Positions 17,104 through 26,541 of a DNA stretch of 64,000 nt are shown in pieces. Made by a program: the position numbers and the translations under genes. Every line of letters starts with the position of its first letter. The stretch's first letter is position 1. The DNA is taken from contig NZ_CP125098.1 in the NCBI RefSeq assembly GCF_030020805.1, forward strand, positions 3,309,501-3,373,500, written 5' to 3'. Under the pieces are notes generated by a model. That model was given only the letters and a program-made list of their open reading frames with translations. It was not told the origin of the DNA and did not search any database. The stretch comes from Paenibacillus sp. RC67 (GTDB lineage Bacteria; Bacillota; Bacilli; Paenibacillales; NBRC-103111).

Positions 17104-18453
17104 ATGGCAATTCGCTCATCACAACCTAACGTGATCGTATTTTTTACAGACCAGCAGCGCTGGGATACGACAGGGGTTCATGGCAATCCGCTTGGTTTGA
17201 CTCCTCACTTTGACCGTATAGCGACAAGGGGAACTCATGTGTATAATTCCTTCACTTGCCAGCCTGTATGCGGCCCTGCTCGCGCATGCCTTCAGACCGG
17301 ATTGTACCCGACCACGACCGGCTGTCACCGGAATTCCATTCCGCTGCCGCCTGATTCCAAGACTCTGGGACATTATTTCCGTGAGGCTGGATACAAGACG
17401 GGATATATCGGCAAATGGCATTTAGCTAATGAGAATCCAGTTCCTGAATCGAAGCGCGGAGGCTATGAGTATTGGCTGGCCTCTAATGCCCTGGAGCATA
17501 CCTCCGAGCCGTATAATGCCTTATTATTTGATAACGATAATGAGCGAGTGAAGCTGCCGGGTTATCGTGTAGACGCTCTGACAGACGCTGCTATTCGTTA
17601 TATTGACGATCATCAGAACGATCCGTTCTATCTATTTATTTCCTATTTGGAGCCTCACCATCAGAACCATGTGGATGACTATCCAGCCCCGGAAGGCTAT
17701 CGGGAGCCCTACACCGGCCGATGGACACCGCCAGATTTGGCAGCACTTGGAGGAACGAGCGCACAGCATCTTGGGGGGTATTACGGAATGGTCAAGCGGC
17801 TAGACGAAGCATTCGGCAGGCTGCTTGATACGGTGAAGAGCCTTGGGTTAAGCGATGATACGATCATTCTGTTTACTTCCGATCATGCCTGCCATTTTAA
17901 AACTCGCAACAGCGAGTACAAGCGTTCCTGCCATGAGAGCTCCATTCGTGTGCCGACTGCTTTTGCAGGACCTGGCTTCGACAGCAGAGGTCAGCTTAGG
18001 GAGCTTGTGAGCTTGATCGATCTTCCTCCAACTCTATTGGATGCAGCAGGCATTCCTGTTCCGGCTGAGATGCAGGGTCAATCCATTTTGCCTCTCCTAC
18101 ACAGGGAAACCAAAGATTGGCAGGAAGAGGTATTTATTCAAATCAGTGAAGCTCAAGTAGGCCGTGCTATCCGAACGCAGCGTTGGAAATATTCCGTATC
18201 ATCTCCTGATTCCGATAAAGAAAAAGCTGGTTCCGATCAATACGTCGAAGAATATCTTTATGATCTGGAATGCGATCCGTATGAATTAACGAACCTGATA
18301 GGCTTTGAATCCCATCGTGAGGTTACAGAAGTGCTGCGGGAACGATTGCATCGTAGAATGAAGGAAGCAGGAGAGAGTCGTGCTGAAATCATTCCTGCTC
18401 AAGCTAAGAAAAGCGGGCAGCGGCGCGTATCGCAGCAAGAGCTCCAACTATAA
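17104..18453 (+). CDS. Type I sulfatase, cytoplasmic
   Basis: Protein of 449 residues of the alkaline phosphatase/sulfatase superfamily. PNVIVFFTDQQRWD carries the first metal ligands. The formylglycine signature is CGPARACLQTG, with Cys56 as the residue to be converted to formylglycine. IGKWHLA and the later FTSDHACHF metal segment follow. No signal peptide is present, so it desulfates imported saccharides inside the cell. ATG 17104 follows a GATAGGAGG site. It is 14 bases from a second sulfatase, and together with the lyase and GH105 genes 5-9 kb upstream it points to use of a sulfated uronic-acid glycan. No formylglycine-generating enzyme is in the window. Confidence 0.9.
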   Translation: MAIRSSQPNVIVFFTDQQRWDTTGVHGNPLGLTPHFDRIATRGTHVYNSFTCQPVCGPARACLQTGLYPTTTGCHRNSIPLPPDSKTLGHYFREAGYKTGYIGKWHLANENPVPESKRGGYEYWLASNALEHTSEPYNALLFDNDNERVKLPGYRVDALTDAAIRYIDDHQNDPFYLFISYLEPHHQNHVDDYPAPEGYREPYTGRWTPPDLAALGGTSAQHLGGYYGMVKRLDEAFGRLLDTVKSLGLSDDTIILFTSDHACHFKTRNSEYKRSCHESSIRVPTAFAGPGFDSRGQLRELVSLIDLPPTLLDAAGIPVPAEMQGQSILPLLHRETKDWQEEVFIQISEAQVGRAIRTQRWKYSVSSPDSDKEKAGSDQYVEEYLYDLECDPYELTNLIGFESHREVTEVLRERLHRRMKEAGESRAEIIPAQAKKSGQRRVSQQELQL

Positions 18454-18467
18454 GGGAGGGAAAACCA

Positions 18468-19835
18468 TTGAGCAATTTCATCGTACTTATGTCGGATGAG
18501 CATAATCCGTTGTATTCCTCTGTATTCGGACATCCGTTTGTTCAGACGCCTAACATGGAAAGGCTGGCGCAGCAGGGGACCGTATACCGCAATGCCTATT
18601 GCCCTTCGCCACTATGTTCTCCAAGCCGCTCTGCCTTCGTCTCAGGCCGTCGGGTACACGAAGTTCAAGCCTACAGTAATTGCAATGTGAATCTCCCTAA
18701 TCATTTTCCTTCCTATGGTAAGGTGTTAAAGGAACAAGGGGTACACTCCGTACATATCGGTAAGACGCATGTGTACGCACAGCCAGAAGAGCTGGACTTC
18801 TCCGAAATTCATTTGGCTAAAAAGGGAAAGCAGCCGGGAGACATCAATTTTCGAAGAAAACCGCTAGCTATTCGGACTAATGCAGCGGACAGAGCCTTCG
18901 GCTTTGGGGTCAAAGAGGATGCGTTTGAGGGTGATTTGAAAGTGATGAACACCGCACTGCAATGGTTAGAACAAACGGCACCAGGCTTGGATCAGCCGTG
19001 GAGCTTAACGATCAATCTAATGAATCCCCACTTCCCGCAATGGAATACGGAGGAGTTCTGGAATTTGTATCCTCAGGGTGAGGATCTTCCACGTTATGGT
19101 AGCGAGCAGGAGAGCGCTGACCATCCGTATGCTAGAGATTTACGTGATCATTTCGAAACGGATTTGTTTACGGAAGCACAAATCCGAGGCCTCCGAAGAG
19201 GATATCTAGGGAATGTAACCTTCATTGATCGTCAGATAGGAAGGTTATTAGATGCACTAGCGGAGAGTGGGCAAGCCGAAATGACCAATCTCGTGTATAC
19301 ATCCGACCATGGAGAGATGCTGGGCAAGTTCGGTCAATGGTGGAAATGCTCGTTGTATGAAGATTCTGTTAGAATCCCTGTGTTCGCAGCAGGTCCGGAT
19401 TTTAAGGCTGGGATTGTCGTGGATACGCCGGTGGATCTTCATGATGTGCAGGCATCCATATTTTATGCAACCGGTGCCAACCGTCCTGTTGATTGGGCAG
19501 GTCAGCCTCTACAGGAAATAGCCTCCTTTGATCCAAATCGCGTTGTGTTTTCCGAGTATCATGGACATGGCACCCGTTCTGGCGCTTATATGATCCGAAA
19601 GGGTGAGTGGAAGCTCATTTACTATATGGAGGCTCCGCATCAACTGTTTAATTTGAAGGAAGATCCGGATGAATTAAGTAATGTTTATGCAGAATACCCG
19701 GATAAAGCTAACGAACTGGAAGCGGAGCTTCGAAAGGTCTGCTCTCCAGAGGAAGAGAATCAACGTGCTCACCATTTTCAGCAAGAACAACTAGAATGGC
19801 TGGAGAGTAACGGATTATTGAAGTCTGCCAATTGA
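18468..19835 (+). CDS. Type I sulfatase, cytoplasmic, second copy
   Basis: Protein of 455 residues starting at TTG 18468 behind AAGGGAGGGAAAA. NFIVLMSDEHNP gives the N-terminal metal site, LCSPSRSAFVSGRR is the classical C-x-P-x-R formylglycine motif (Cys50), HIGKTHVY follows, and TSDHGEMLGKFG is the C-terminal metal site. No signal peptide is visible. It differs clearly from the preceding sulfatase, so the pair probably removes sulfates from different positions of the same substrate. The two genes form one operon. Confidence 0.9.
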   Translation: MSNFIVLMSDEHNPLYSSVFGHPFVQTPNMERLAQQGTVYRNAYCPSPLCSPSRSAFVSGRRVHEVQAYSNCNVNLPNHFPSYGKVLKEQGVHSVHIGKTHVYAQPEELDFSEIHLAKKGKQPGDINFRRKPLAIRTNAADRAFGFGVKEDAFEGDLKVMNTALQWLEQTAPGLDQPWSLTINLMNPHFPQWNTEEFWNLYPQGEDLPRYGSEQESADHPYARDLRDHFETDLFTEAQIRGLRRGYLGNVTFIDRQIGRLLDALAESGQAEMTNLVYTSDHGEMLGKFGQWWKCSLYEDSVRIPVFAAGPDFKAGIVVDTPVDLHDVQASIFYATGANRPVDWAGQPLQEIASFDPNRVVFSEYHGHGTRSGAYMIRKGEWKLIYYMEAPHQLFNLKEDPDELSNVYAEYPDKANELEAELRKVCSPEEENQRAHHFQQEQLEWLESNGLLKSAN

Positions 19836-19929
19836 TATAAATCTAAGTGTTGACTGAAGCCTTAGAAACGCAGTGTTATGAACATGAAAGAGTCAGACGC
19901 CCATACTCCAAGCTGCAGGGAGGTTAGGA

Positions 19930-20562
19930 ATGGTGAAACATAACGTATTAGGTAAGGTGACCTGCTTTATCACAAGAATGCGCAATCAACATGCCGAATT
20001 GCTGCTCTTTCAACATCCGAATGCCGGAATACAATTGCCTGCTGGAACCGTTGAGTTAAATGAGGGCTTCCAGGAAGCAGCACTGCGAGAGGCTTTTGAA
20101 GAAACCGGATTAAGGGACTTTACAGCATGTACCTTCATCGGAGAACAGGAGATTCATCTGCCGGAGGATAAGTATTTCCTGTATCATAATGCCAAGGTTT
20201 ACTCTAGGCCAGATTTCATCAGCTCGCAATGGGCGGAAATTAGAAGAGGGATTAAGGTGGAGCATGTTCGAGATCACGGTGATTTTGTTCAAGTGTCCTA
20301 TATTGAAGAAGACCAATTCCCTAATCCAAACTATATAACATATCAAATCACGGGCTGGGTTGAACGTACGTATGTAGCATCGACCGTGCTACGGCATTTT
20401 TACCACTTACGATCAACCTGCACGACGGATGTATGGGAACAGGAAGCAGATCATCATAGATTTCAATTGTTCTGGGCTCCGTTGGATCAGTTACCTGAGA
20501 TCGTCGCTCCACAACAGCAGTGGGTAACTTATGTTACGAGACAATTAAAGTATGCCTTCTAA
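19930..20562 (+). CDS. NUDIX hydrolase
   Basis: Protein of 210 residues. The NUDIX box is complete: GTVELNEGFQEAALREAFEE followed by TGL, with the REAFEE metal-binding glutamates. The N-terminal strand (VTCFITRMRNQHAELLLFQHP) and C-terminal lid fit the fold, but the protein is longer than the usual 140-160 residues. It would hydrolyse a nucleoside diphosphate derivative; substrate unknown. AGGGAGGTTAGG precedes ATG 19930. Confidence 0.85.
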   Translation: MVKHNVLGKVTCFITRMRNQHAELLLFQHPNAGIQLPAGTVELNEGFQEAALREAFEETGLRDFTACTFIGEQEIHLPEDKYFLYHNAKVYSRPDFISSQWAEIRRGIKVEHVRDHGDFVQVSYIEEDQFPNPNYITYQITGWVERTYVASTVLRHFYHLRSTCTTDVWEQEADHHRFQLFWAPLDQLPEIVAPQQQWVTYVTRQLKYAF

Positions 20563-20609
20563 AGGGATAAGAAGCTCCATGTCATTCGTTAGTTCCAAAT
20601 GTAAGGCTG

Positions 20610-20646
20610 AAGATCATTTCTTAATTCAAGAGATGGTCTTTTTATT
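20610..20646 (+). terminator. Terminator after the NUDIX gene
   Basis: AAGATCAT and ATGGTCTT arms with one wobble are followed by five T and a T-rich tract. Confidence 0.6.
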
Positions 20647-20737
20647 TTGGTATGTTAAACTTTGTTGTTGATATTTGATATATGCGAACTAATGTTCTAT
20701 AATTAGGGTAATATCACTGTTCGGAGATGATTTACCC

Positions 20738-21265
20738 ATGGATTTAAAGGAACTGAAGAGACTTGCTGATACATTGGACGATAACGGTAAGCGAGAGCTT
20801 ATCTACTTTTTGCAGTCCCGAACCAAGGGCATGGCGGTTCCAGTTCGAGTGATTGATGAAATTCAAGAGCAGAAGCATAAAAAAGGGACTCGTTTGCCCG
20901 CATTGCAAATACCATTCTGTTGTGCGATTTGGGAAGTACGCTGTAAAATCCCGTACTGGAGAGGTTAAACGTCAACGTTACCGTTGTAAGTCCTGTCGCC
21001 AAACGTTCAATGACCTTACAAATACCCCACTGAAACGAACGAGGAGACCTCATATTTGGATTCGCTTTATTGAATGTATGATTGAGGGTTATTCACTGAG
21101 AAAATGTGCAGAGCAGTTAAATGGTGAAGTCACGCACGTCACCTTGTTTTACTGGCGACATAAGATTCTTGCCGCTCTAAGCAGTTTCCAACTGAAGCGT
21201 TCCAAGGAATCGTTGAAATGGACGAAACGTATTTCTTATTCTTCGAAAAGGGGTATCTACGTAAT
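20738..21265 (+). pseudogene. IS1595-family transposase remnant, frameshifted twice
   Basis: MDLKELKRLADTLDDNGKRE starts at 20738. At a run of six A near 20880 the reading moves to another frame that carries the zinc ribbon CPHCKY...YRCKSCRQTF and the segment DLTNTPLKRTRRP. A second frameshift near 21200 is needed to reach GIVEMDETYF, the first catalytic Asp of the ISXO2-like DDE domain. Downstream the sequence decays with no further DDE residues. It is a dead element of about one half of the usual gene. Confidence 0.8.
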
Positions 21266-21495
21266 TTTATTACGTAAAACGATCTTGTTACGGTCATTAC
21301 GAATTGAATTTCGTAGAATAAAAGATAATATGACATATCCGAAAACCAAATTTCACATTTTACTATACTGTGACTTATCTTCGTTATCATGAACTGCGAC
21401 AAGATGTTAATCGTTTGGAAGTAATTAGTAATTCTTGATAGAATAAATATGAAGATGATCAGGTAATAAATTTGCACACAAAAGGAGATAAAACT

Positions 21496-21942
21496 ATGGC
21501 AAAAAACAAATTACTAAGAATGGACAATGTTGGCATCGTTGTAGAATCCCTTGATGACGCAATCCCTTTCTTCGAGGAGATTGGCTTGAAGCTCGAAGGG
21601 CGAGCTACTGTCGAAGGTGAATGGGCTGGTCGCGTAACCGGGCTGGGTTCACAGTGTGTAGAGATTGCTATGATGGTTACCCCAGATGGCCACAGCCGAA
21701 TTGAACTTTCGCGATTTCTCACCCCACCTACTATATCAGATCACCGAACTGCTCCTGTAAATGCCCTCGGTTATCTACGCGTCATGTTCACCGTTGAAGA
21801 CATTGACGAAATGGTATCCAGACTCACTAAGTATGGTGCTCAGCTCGTTGGCGAAGTGGTTCAGTACGAGGACTCGTATCGGCTCTGCTACATTCGTGGA
21901 AATGAAGGACTTCTAATCGGTTTGGCGGAACAACTCGGTTAG
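21496..21942 (+). CDS. VOC/glyoxalase superfamily protein
   Basis: ATG 21496 is preferred over an in-frame ATG at 21472 because AAAGGAG lies directly before it; the product is 148 residues. The VOC fold appears as MDNVGIVVESLDDAIPFFEE, then IELSRFLTP, LGYLRVMFTVEDID and YIRGNEGLLIGLAEQLG. Metal-ligand residues are partly replaced, so it could be a binding or resistance protein rather than an enzyme. It stands alone between the IS1595 remnant and a terminator. Confidence 0.8.
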   Translation: MAKNKLLRMDNVGIVVESLDDAIPFFEEIGLKLEGRATVEGEWAGRVTGLGSQCVEIAMMVTPDGHSRIELSRFLTPPTISDHRTAPVNALGYLRVMFTVEDIDEMVSRLTKYGAQLVGEVVQYEDSYRLCYIRGNEGLLIGLAEQLG

Positions 21943-21947
21943 AAGAA

Positions 21948-21994
21948 GGGGTAGATCATCATCCGGGCCAATGGATATGATCTATTCCTTTTTT
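21948..21994 (+). terminator. Terminator after the VOC gene
   Basis: GGGGTAGATCAT and ATGATCTATTCC pair over 12 bases with wobbles, followed by six T. Confidence 0.8.
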
Positions 21995-22034
21995 AATTGG
22001 AATTCCTCGTTTATTCTTGCAATACAAACCTTGA

Positions 22035-22436
22035 CACCCAGGTGAAGTCGATGATATTCGTTTTGTTTCAATATTTACTAAACATAAAGGACAATGGGTT
22101 TTAGGGTTTCATAAAAACCGGCGAAAGTGGGAGTTTCCTGGAGGGCATGTAGAAGAGGGAGAAGATGCACTTACTGCAGCAAAACGGGAATTGCATGAAG
22201 AAACAGGTGCCGTAAAATTTATTATTACGCCACTTTGGGATTACTATCATGTTAACAACGGCAGAGTGTATTTTGCTAATGTTGAAACCTTTGAAGATTT
22301 GCCTGAATTAGATATGGAGAGAATTGGATTTTTTGATGAACTCCCGGAAGATGTTACATATAATCGAATTAAAATGAACGAGGATTTAGATAGAGTAGTT
22401 AAATATATGCGTGTTCATGATAATCAAAAGTATTAA
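22035..22436 (+). pseudogene. NUDIX hydrolase lacking its start codon
   Basis: The frame is open from just after a TGA at 22032 and encodes DDIRFVSIFTKHKGQWVLGF, then KWEFPGGHVEEGEDALTAAK and RELHEETGA, a full NUDIX box. No ATG, GTG or TTG occurs in frame before the fold begins; the first in-frame ATG (22191) lies in the middle of the NUDIX box. An ATG at 22051 is out of frame, so the start may have been lost by a small indel. The C-terminal end seems intact (stop at 22434). Confidence 0.65.
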
Positions 22437-22583
22437 TAATACAAGAATATTTGCGTTTTATGTTAAGCTAACGGATACGATAGTTCAACACCGAAGCGGA
22501 TGCCGCAGAGTTGCCGTAACGTCATTGCGCTAAAGGGCAGCATTCCTATTATGAAGAAATACGAGGTTTGAGAAAGAAAAAGA

Positions 22584-22651
22584 CTCCTTGGTATGATGTT
22601 GATGGGTCCACGATGCTGGCCAGCGATCGGATCCAAAAACAAACCAAGGAG
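22584..22651 (+). promoter_or_regulatory. Hairpin that hides the ribosome binding site of an IS110 transposase
   Basis: CTCCTTGGT (22584-22592) and ACCAAGGAG (22643-22651) pair perfectly. The second arm contains the AAGGAG that serves ATG 22660. Inside the loop GGGTCC and GGATCC can pair around the palindrome CTGGCCAG. Transcripts entering from upstream would fold with the ribosome site closed. Confidence 0.6.
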
Positions 22652-22659
22652 ACTACAAG

Positions 22660-23640
22660 ATGAATTCTACTCAAAATGAACGCATTAATCAAATCACTTC
22701 TTCTACCTTAATTGTTGGCGTCGACATTGCAAAATTCAAACATGTGGCTCGAGCACAAGACTACCGCGGAGTCGGGCTCGACAAACCCATTACGTTTGAG
22801 AATAACCGAGAAGGATTTGAATTGTTTGTTGGATGGTTCTGGAAGATTGCGACGAAGCAGAGGGTTCCAGGGCGTCATAGTCTGCATGGAACCGACCGGC
22901 CACTACTGGCTGAACCTGGCCCATTATCTAAGAGAACAGCATGTTGCATGCGCTGTGGTTAATCCGCTGCACGTGAAGAAAAGCAAGGAATTGGATGACA
23001 ATTCGCCGACCAAGAATGACATCAAAGATGCTAAAGCAATCGCACAGCTCATCAAAGACGGACGGTATGCCGTACCTAATCTTCTCCACGGCAAATATGC
23101 CAAACTAAGGGAAGCGATGAAAATTCGCGACCATCTGTCGACTGACCTGTGCGTGGTGCAAGGCCGGGTTCATAATTGGTTGGATCGGTACTTTCCAGAG
23201 TTCCTCACGGTATTTAAGGATTGGGAATGCAAGTCTGCACGCCAAATGCTTAGCCTTTGTTTATTGCCGCATGAGCTGGTTGCTCAGTCAGAGGAAGCTT
23301 TCTTAAGGCATCTCAGAGAGGTGGCTAAGCGAGGTCTCGGCATGGAACGTATGAGGTGCTTGAAAGCAGCTGCAAGCCGTTCCGTTGGCATACGAGAAGG
23401 TACAGAATTAGCAAAGCTTGAGCTTAAGCTGCTGTTAACGCAGTACGAGTTGCTTGAAAGTAAGTTTGTGGACAAGATCCTCGAGCAAATCCCTCATGTA
23501 AAGCAATTAATGGCCATTAAAGGAATTGGTCGGGATGTTTTCGGTTGATTGTGTGGACTTATACGTACCGGATCGGTAAAGTTCCAATTCCAGAATCAAA
23601 TTCGGAACTACGTTCAAATCCTTGGTGTTACTGCATTTAT
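22660..23640 (+). pseudogene. IS110-family transposase, frameshifted and decayed at the end
   Basis: The start MNSTQNERINQITSSTLIVG, then VDIAKFKHVARAQ gives the first DEDD aspartate. A frameshift near 22850 is needed to continue into VCMEPTGHYWLNLAHYLREQ, NPLHVKKSKELDDNSPTKND and KDAKAIAQLI. The C-terminal half (PHVKQLMAIKGIGRDV) then runs into a stop at 23546. Beyond it, FQFQNQIRNYVQILGV-like coding in another frame looks like the continuing Tnp20-type domain. At least two disabling changes make it inactive. Confidence 0.8.
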
Positions 23641-24046
23641 TTAGTGAATTCCAAATATTTCGTTCTACTTTGCGGTTTTTGTTAGCTACGCTGGTATTGG
23701 ACGAGGACTAAGAAGCACTGGACGCTATGCTTCCCTGGTCGTCCTCGGTTCCCTTAATTTGTCGTGTGTTTACCACTACGAAATAGCTTATCCGAGTCCC
23801 CGTCTGCTGGCCAGGTGGGGGCTATAATACGCTTACGTATAACCGATCTGGATATTTCAGAGTAACTGCTTTCTTTGCTTGGTGATTATGAAAGAAAATT
23901 AACAGCCCAAAGTTCAGTTTGGCTGACGAGAACCATTCATGTTCCCATCAATTCTCCGTTTCATAAAGAACGCGTACCTCAAAACAGTTGCGGTTTAATC
24001 GTCGGCTTGTGAGTCTGTCCACAAAAGAAATGGTGGATGTTTATTA
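23641..24046. other. Non-coding stretch after the IS110 remnant
   Basis: No convincing gene, hairpin or repeat is seen in these 400 bases. It probably contains further decayed insertion-element sequence. Confidence 0.4.
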
Positions 24047-24691
24047 TCACCGAAACGACACCATACTCCCGCCAGCCTTTCGTCTCCGAATGATCCATTC
24101 CGCCGCCAAGAAAAGAAGTACGATCGTTCCTATAACACTCGCCGTATATCCGACCTCATAGCTCATTCCCAGCGCGTTGATGAAGAGAAGCATAAGCGTA
24201 TGAATCATCTGATTTGTAAAGCAGAACGCGTAGCTGCGGATCATCCAGCGGCGGTGGTTTTCAACCCGTCCTTGTCGAATATGCAAGTATGCGTTCACTG
24301 TTATAAATATCCAAATGATATTAAGCAAATTGAAGGCTACACTCACGACCTTGCCTCCGGTCGCAAAAGGAGCCATATAGCCTGATGTGATGCATACGGC
24401 CAGTACGGCGACAACATAGACGTAGCCGAGAATACGATGCGTCTTCCGGTACTTACGGAGATTGGCACTAGCAAAGTTTATGGCGCCCGCAGCGATTGCG
24501 ATGCAGGCGAAGATGACGTGAACGTTCAGCATAGTTAGCCAGACAGGTAAATTCATCGGACGGGTGAGCTTGGTCTTATGTCTCAAAAAAACCGATGCAT
24601 CCGGATCCAGGGCGAAACGATTCAAGAGCGTCCAGAAGACGAAGGCTGCAGCAACGGTAATCAGGAAGCGGAAAGCACTTTTAGCGTTCAT
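24047..24691 (-). CDS. DUF2306 membrane protein, copy 2
   Basis: Protein of 214 residues that matches the copy at 16301 throughout: LNVHVIFACIAIAAGAINFA, HRILGYVYV, SGYMAPFATGGKV and HRRWMIRSYAFCFTNQMIHT. About six membrane segments are present. The base composition is richer in GC than the first copy, so the two are not a recent duplication. Its start overlaps the end of a 49-residue ORF, so the two are probably translated together. Function unknown. Confidence 0.85.
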   Translation of the reverse strand: MNAKSAFRFLITVAAAFVFWTLLNRFALDPDASVFLRHKTKLTRPMNLPVWLTMLNVHVIFACIAIAAGAINFASANLRKYRKTHRILGYVYVVAVLAVCITSGYMAPFATGGKVVSVAFNLLNIIWIFITVNAYLHIRQGRVENHRRWMIRSYAFCFTNQMIHTLMLLFINALGMSYEVGYTASVIGTIVLLFLAAEWIIRRRKAGGSMVSFR

Positions 24692-24830
24692 CAGCCCGAT
24701 GCGCGTTACCTATCAATCGGCGAGAATCACGTTCACTGAGCAGCCGGGCAAAACGAAAACCGGCGAATGTGAACAGTGAAATGAAAAACCAGCAATTAAG
24801 CGAGTACAAGAGACTGTGACTAATCGTCAT
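24681..24830 (-). CDS. Small membrane protein upstream of and overlapping the DUF2306 gene
   Basis: ATG 24830 follows AAAGGAG at seven bases and opens a 49-residue frame (MTISHSLLYSLNCWFFISLF, then TFAGFRFARLLSERDSRRLI) with one hydrophobic segment at about residues 7-25. The stop at 24681 lies 11 bases inside the DUF2306 gene, a normal coupling overlap. No strong ribosome site serves the DUF2306 gene itself, so this ORF may be its translational leader or a small partner. Confidence 0.5.
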   Translation of the reverse strand: MTISHSLLYSLNCWFFISLFTFAGFRFARLLSERDSRRLIGNAHRADER

Positions 24831-25144
24831 GGCGCAACTCCTTTACATGTTGTTTAGAGCGAAAGTTGTTATTCAAGTGTAACAATATGATATTCGTGTA
24901 CTGAAACCGGTGATAGAACTGTCACAAAACCATAAACAAATGATCACAATCCGTGCAGCTTTCTCCGGCCCGCTCAGTACGGTTCGCAGCCGGTGTAGTT
25001 CCCGCCGATAGTGTTTTTCCGATTAAACGAGTCCCCAAATTCGTATATTTGGTGTGTGGCCAGCGCCATAGCTTAGTGGCATTACAAGCAATTGTACGCT
25101 ATCTGCCTACATGGCAGAAATAAGACGCATCATGGCTGCCTCCA

Positions 25145-25405
25145 TTATTTGAGGCCACCACCTCCTTTTATGAATAATCCGTTTCCCAGAGCAAACAATA
25201 CGGAATCATACCCAGCCATGCTCTCTCTTAGTTGTTCGTCATCTTCCAAGATGCGACCAATGACAATATTCAGCTGTGGGTATTGTGTGAAGTCGCTCGG
25301 CTTTCGAACAAATGCTGTCACCTGGTGGCCGCGCTCTCAAGTGGCCTGCTGACAATTAGTCTACCGACCCTCTCCGTTTGCACCTACTTTAAAGAACGGC
25401 ATAGC
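25145..25405 (-). pseudogene. NmrA-like NAD(P)-dependent oxidoreductase fragment
   Basis: Read on the minus strand, FFKVGANGEGR is the dinucleotide-binding loop. After a frameshift and an in-frame TGA come ERGHQVTAFVRKPSDFTQYP, QLNIVIGRILEDDEQLRESM and AGYDSVLFALGNGLF. This is the first third of an SDR/NmrA protein of the VGANGRTG...RGHxVTAFVRKP type. It ends at a stop at 25145 and has no functional start. Confidence 0.65.
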
Positions 25406-25512
25406 CTTCAACCTTCTCTTAAGTTAGAATTAGCGTAGCATGGACATTTTTACTGAGCGTAGAAGTTAACTTGCAGGGTAACGCGCTTTAATAGGCATAG
25501 GGTTTAGGGAAA

Positions 25513-25529
25513 GACCGGACCGTCCGGTC
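25513..25529. promoter_or_regulatory. Inverted repeat, candidate TetR operator
   Basis: GACCGGAC and GTCCGGTC are perfect 8-bp arms around one C, 114 bases upstream of the TetR gene at 25643. The form resembles autoregulatory TetR sites. Confidence 0.5.
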
Positions 25530-25642
25530 CACAAAATCCATTATACTTTAGGACGCCTTACTTGCAAATAGACAGTTTTGGGAATTTTGTGACAATATAA
25601 ATAAAACAACACTGATGAGCTTACATGACGAGGAGGAGAAAC

Positions 25643-26260
25643 ATGAATAAGCCAGACGATGTACGAGAAAAAATCATAAACGAGGCTATGCTCTTATTTA
25701 ATACAAGAGGCATTGCACAAACATCAATTCAGGATATTATGCAGGCAACAGCATTACCTAAGGGTGCGATTTATCGACGATTTGAAAACAAAGAAAAGAT
25801 TGTACTTGCTGCTTTTGAGCGGGCAAAAGGGATATTGCTTGAATTTTTTGTTCAGGCGGAACAAGAAGGAACGAATGTGCTTGATAAGCTCATGAAAGTC
25901 TCTGCAGTTTATCAGGATGCTGTAAACAACCCTCCGATTCCTGGGGGATGTCCACTGTTGAATACGGCGGTAGAGAGTGATGGTTCGTTCCCTGAACTTC
26001 AGCAGAAAGCTCATGAAGCTTATCAAGTTATGGTTCAATTCGTGTGGTCAATCATAGATCAGGGGATTCGAAATGCGGAGATTCGTCCGGACACAGACGC
26101 TATTGAATTGGCATCATTTCTGACTGACTCGCTGGAGGGAGCCATTATGGCAAGCAGATTGAGTGGCAGCGCCGATCCTATTCAACGATATATGAAGTAC
26201 GTGGAGAGGTTGGTCAGAAGTTGCATGATGGATGTTAAAGATACGGGCTTAACAAAGTAA
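25643..26260 (+). CDS. TetR/AcrR-family regulator
   Basis: ATG 25643 with GAGGAGGAGAAAC is chosen over an in-frame ATG at 25625; the product is 205 residues. The N-terminal HTH reads INEAMLLFNTRGIAQTSIQD followed by IMQATALPKGAIYRRFENKE, and the C-terminal domain (PPIPGGCPLLNTAVESDG) is of the AcrR/LmrA type found with oxidoreductase or efflux targets. The 25513 palindrome upstream is a likely site of autoregulation. The adjacent NmrA-like pseudogene may have been its former target. Confidence 0.85.
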   Translation: MNKPDDVREKIINEAMLLFNTRGIAQTSIQDIMQATALPKGAIYRRFENKEKIVLAAFERAKGILLEFFVQAEQEGTNVLDKLMKVSAVYQDAVNNPPIPGGCPLLNTAVESDGSFPELQQKAHEAYQVMVQFVWSIIDQGIRNAEIRPDTDAIELASFLTDSLEGAIMASRLSGSADPIQRYMKYVERLVRSCMMDVKDTGLTK

Positions 26261-26366
26261 TTGGAATAAAGTTGCCCTCACAAGATAGCCATCTGTATTT
26301 GTCCTCAAACCTCCTCTAATCCATCCGTAAGCAAACAAAGGAACAGATAAATTTATCATGATAAGC

Positions 26367-26399
26367 AAGCTCGATCAATAGCTCGATCGAGCTTTTTTT
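26367..26399 (+). terminator. Terminator after the TetR gene
   Basis: AAGCTCGATC and GATCGAGCTT form a 10-bp stem, followed by seven T in total. Confidence 0.85.
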
Positions 26400-26541
26400 G
26401 CATTTTTCATCGAACTGTTAGAAAGAATTGTTCCATTCTTGAATGATTAAGGGAGAAGATGTGACCGCGATTGAACTGAATAAAGGACAGGGATAAAATC
26501 GACACTGATTACAAATCGCTTTGGAAGGGAGGCAGTAAGGA

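Noticed and set aside
20853..21392. Programmed frameshift in the IS1595 transposase at a run of six A
   Set aside because: A second frameshift is needed downstream and the DDE domain then decays, so this is a dead copy rather than recoding.
25092..25438. Plus-strand frames as small genes
   Set aside because: The minus strand carries a clear NmrA-like pseudogene at 25145-25405; the plus-strand frames have no ribosome sites or recognisable content.
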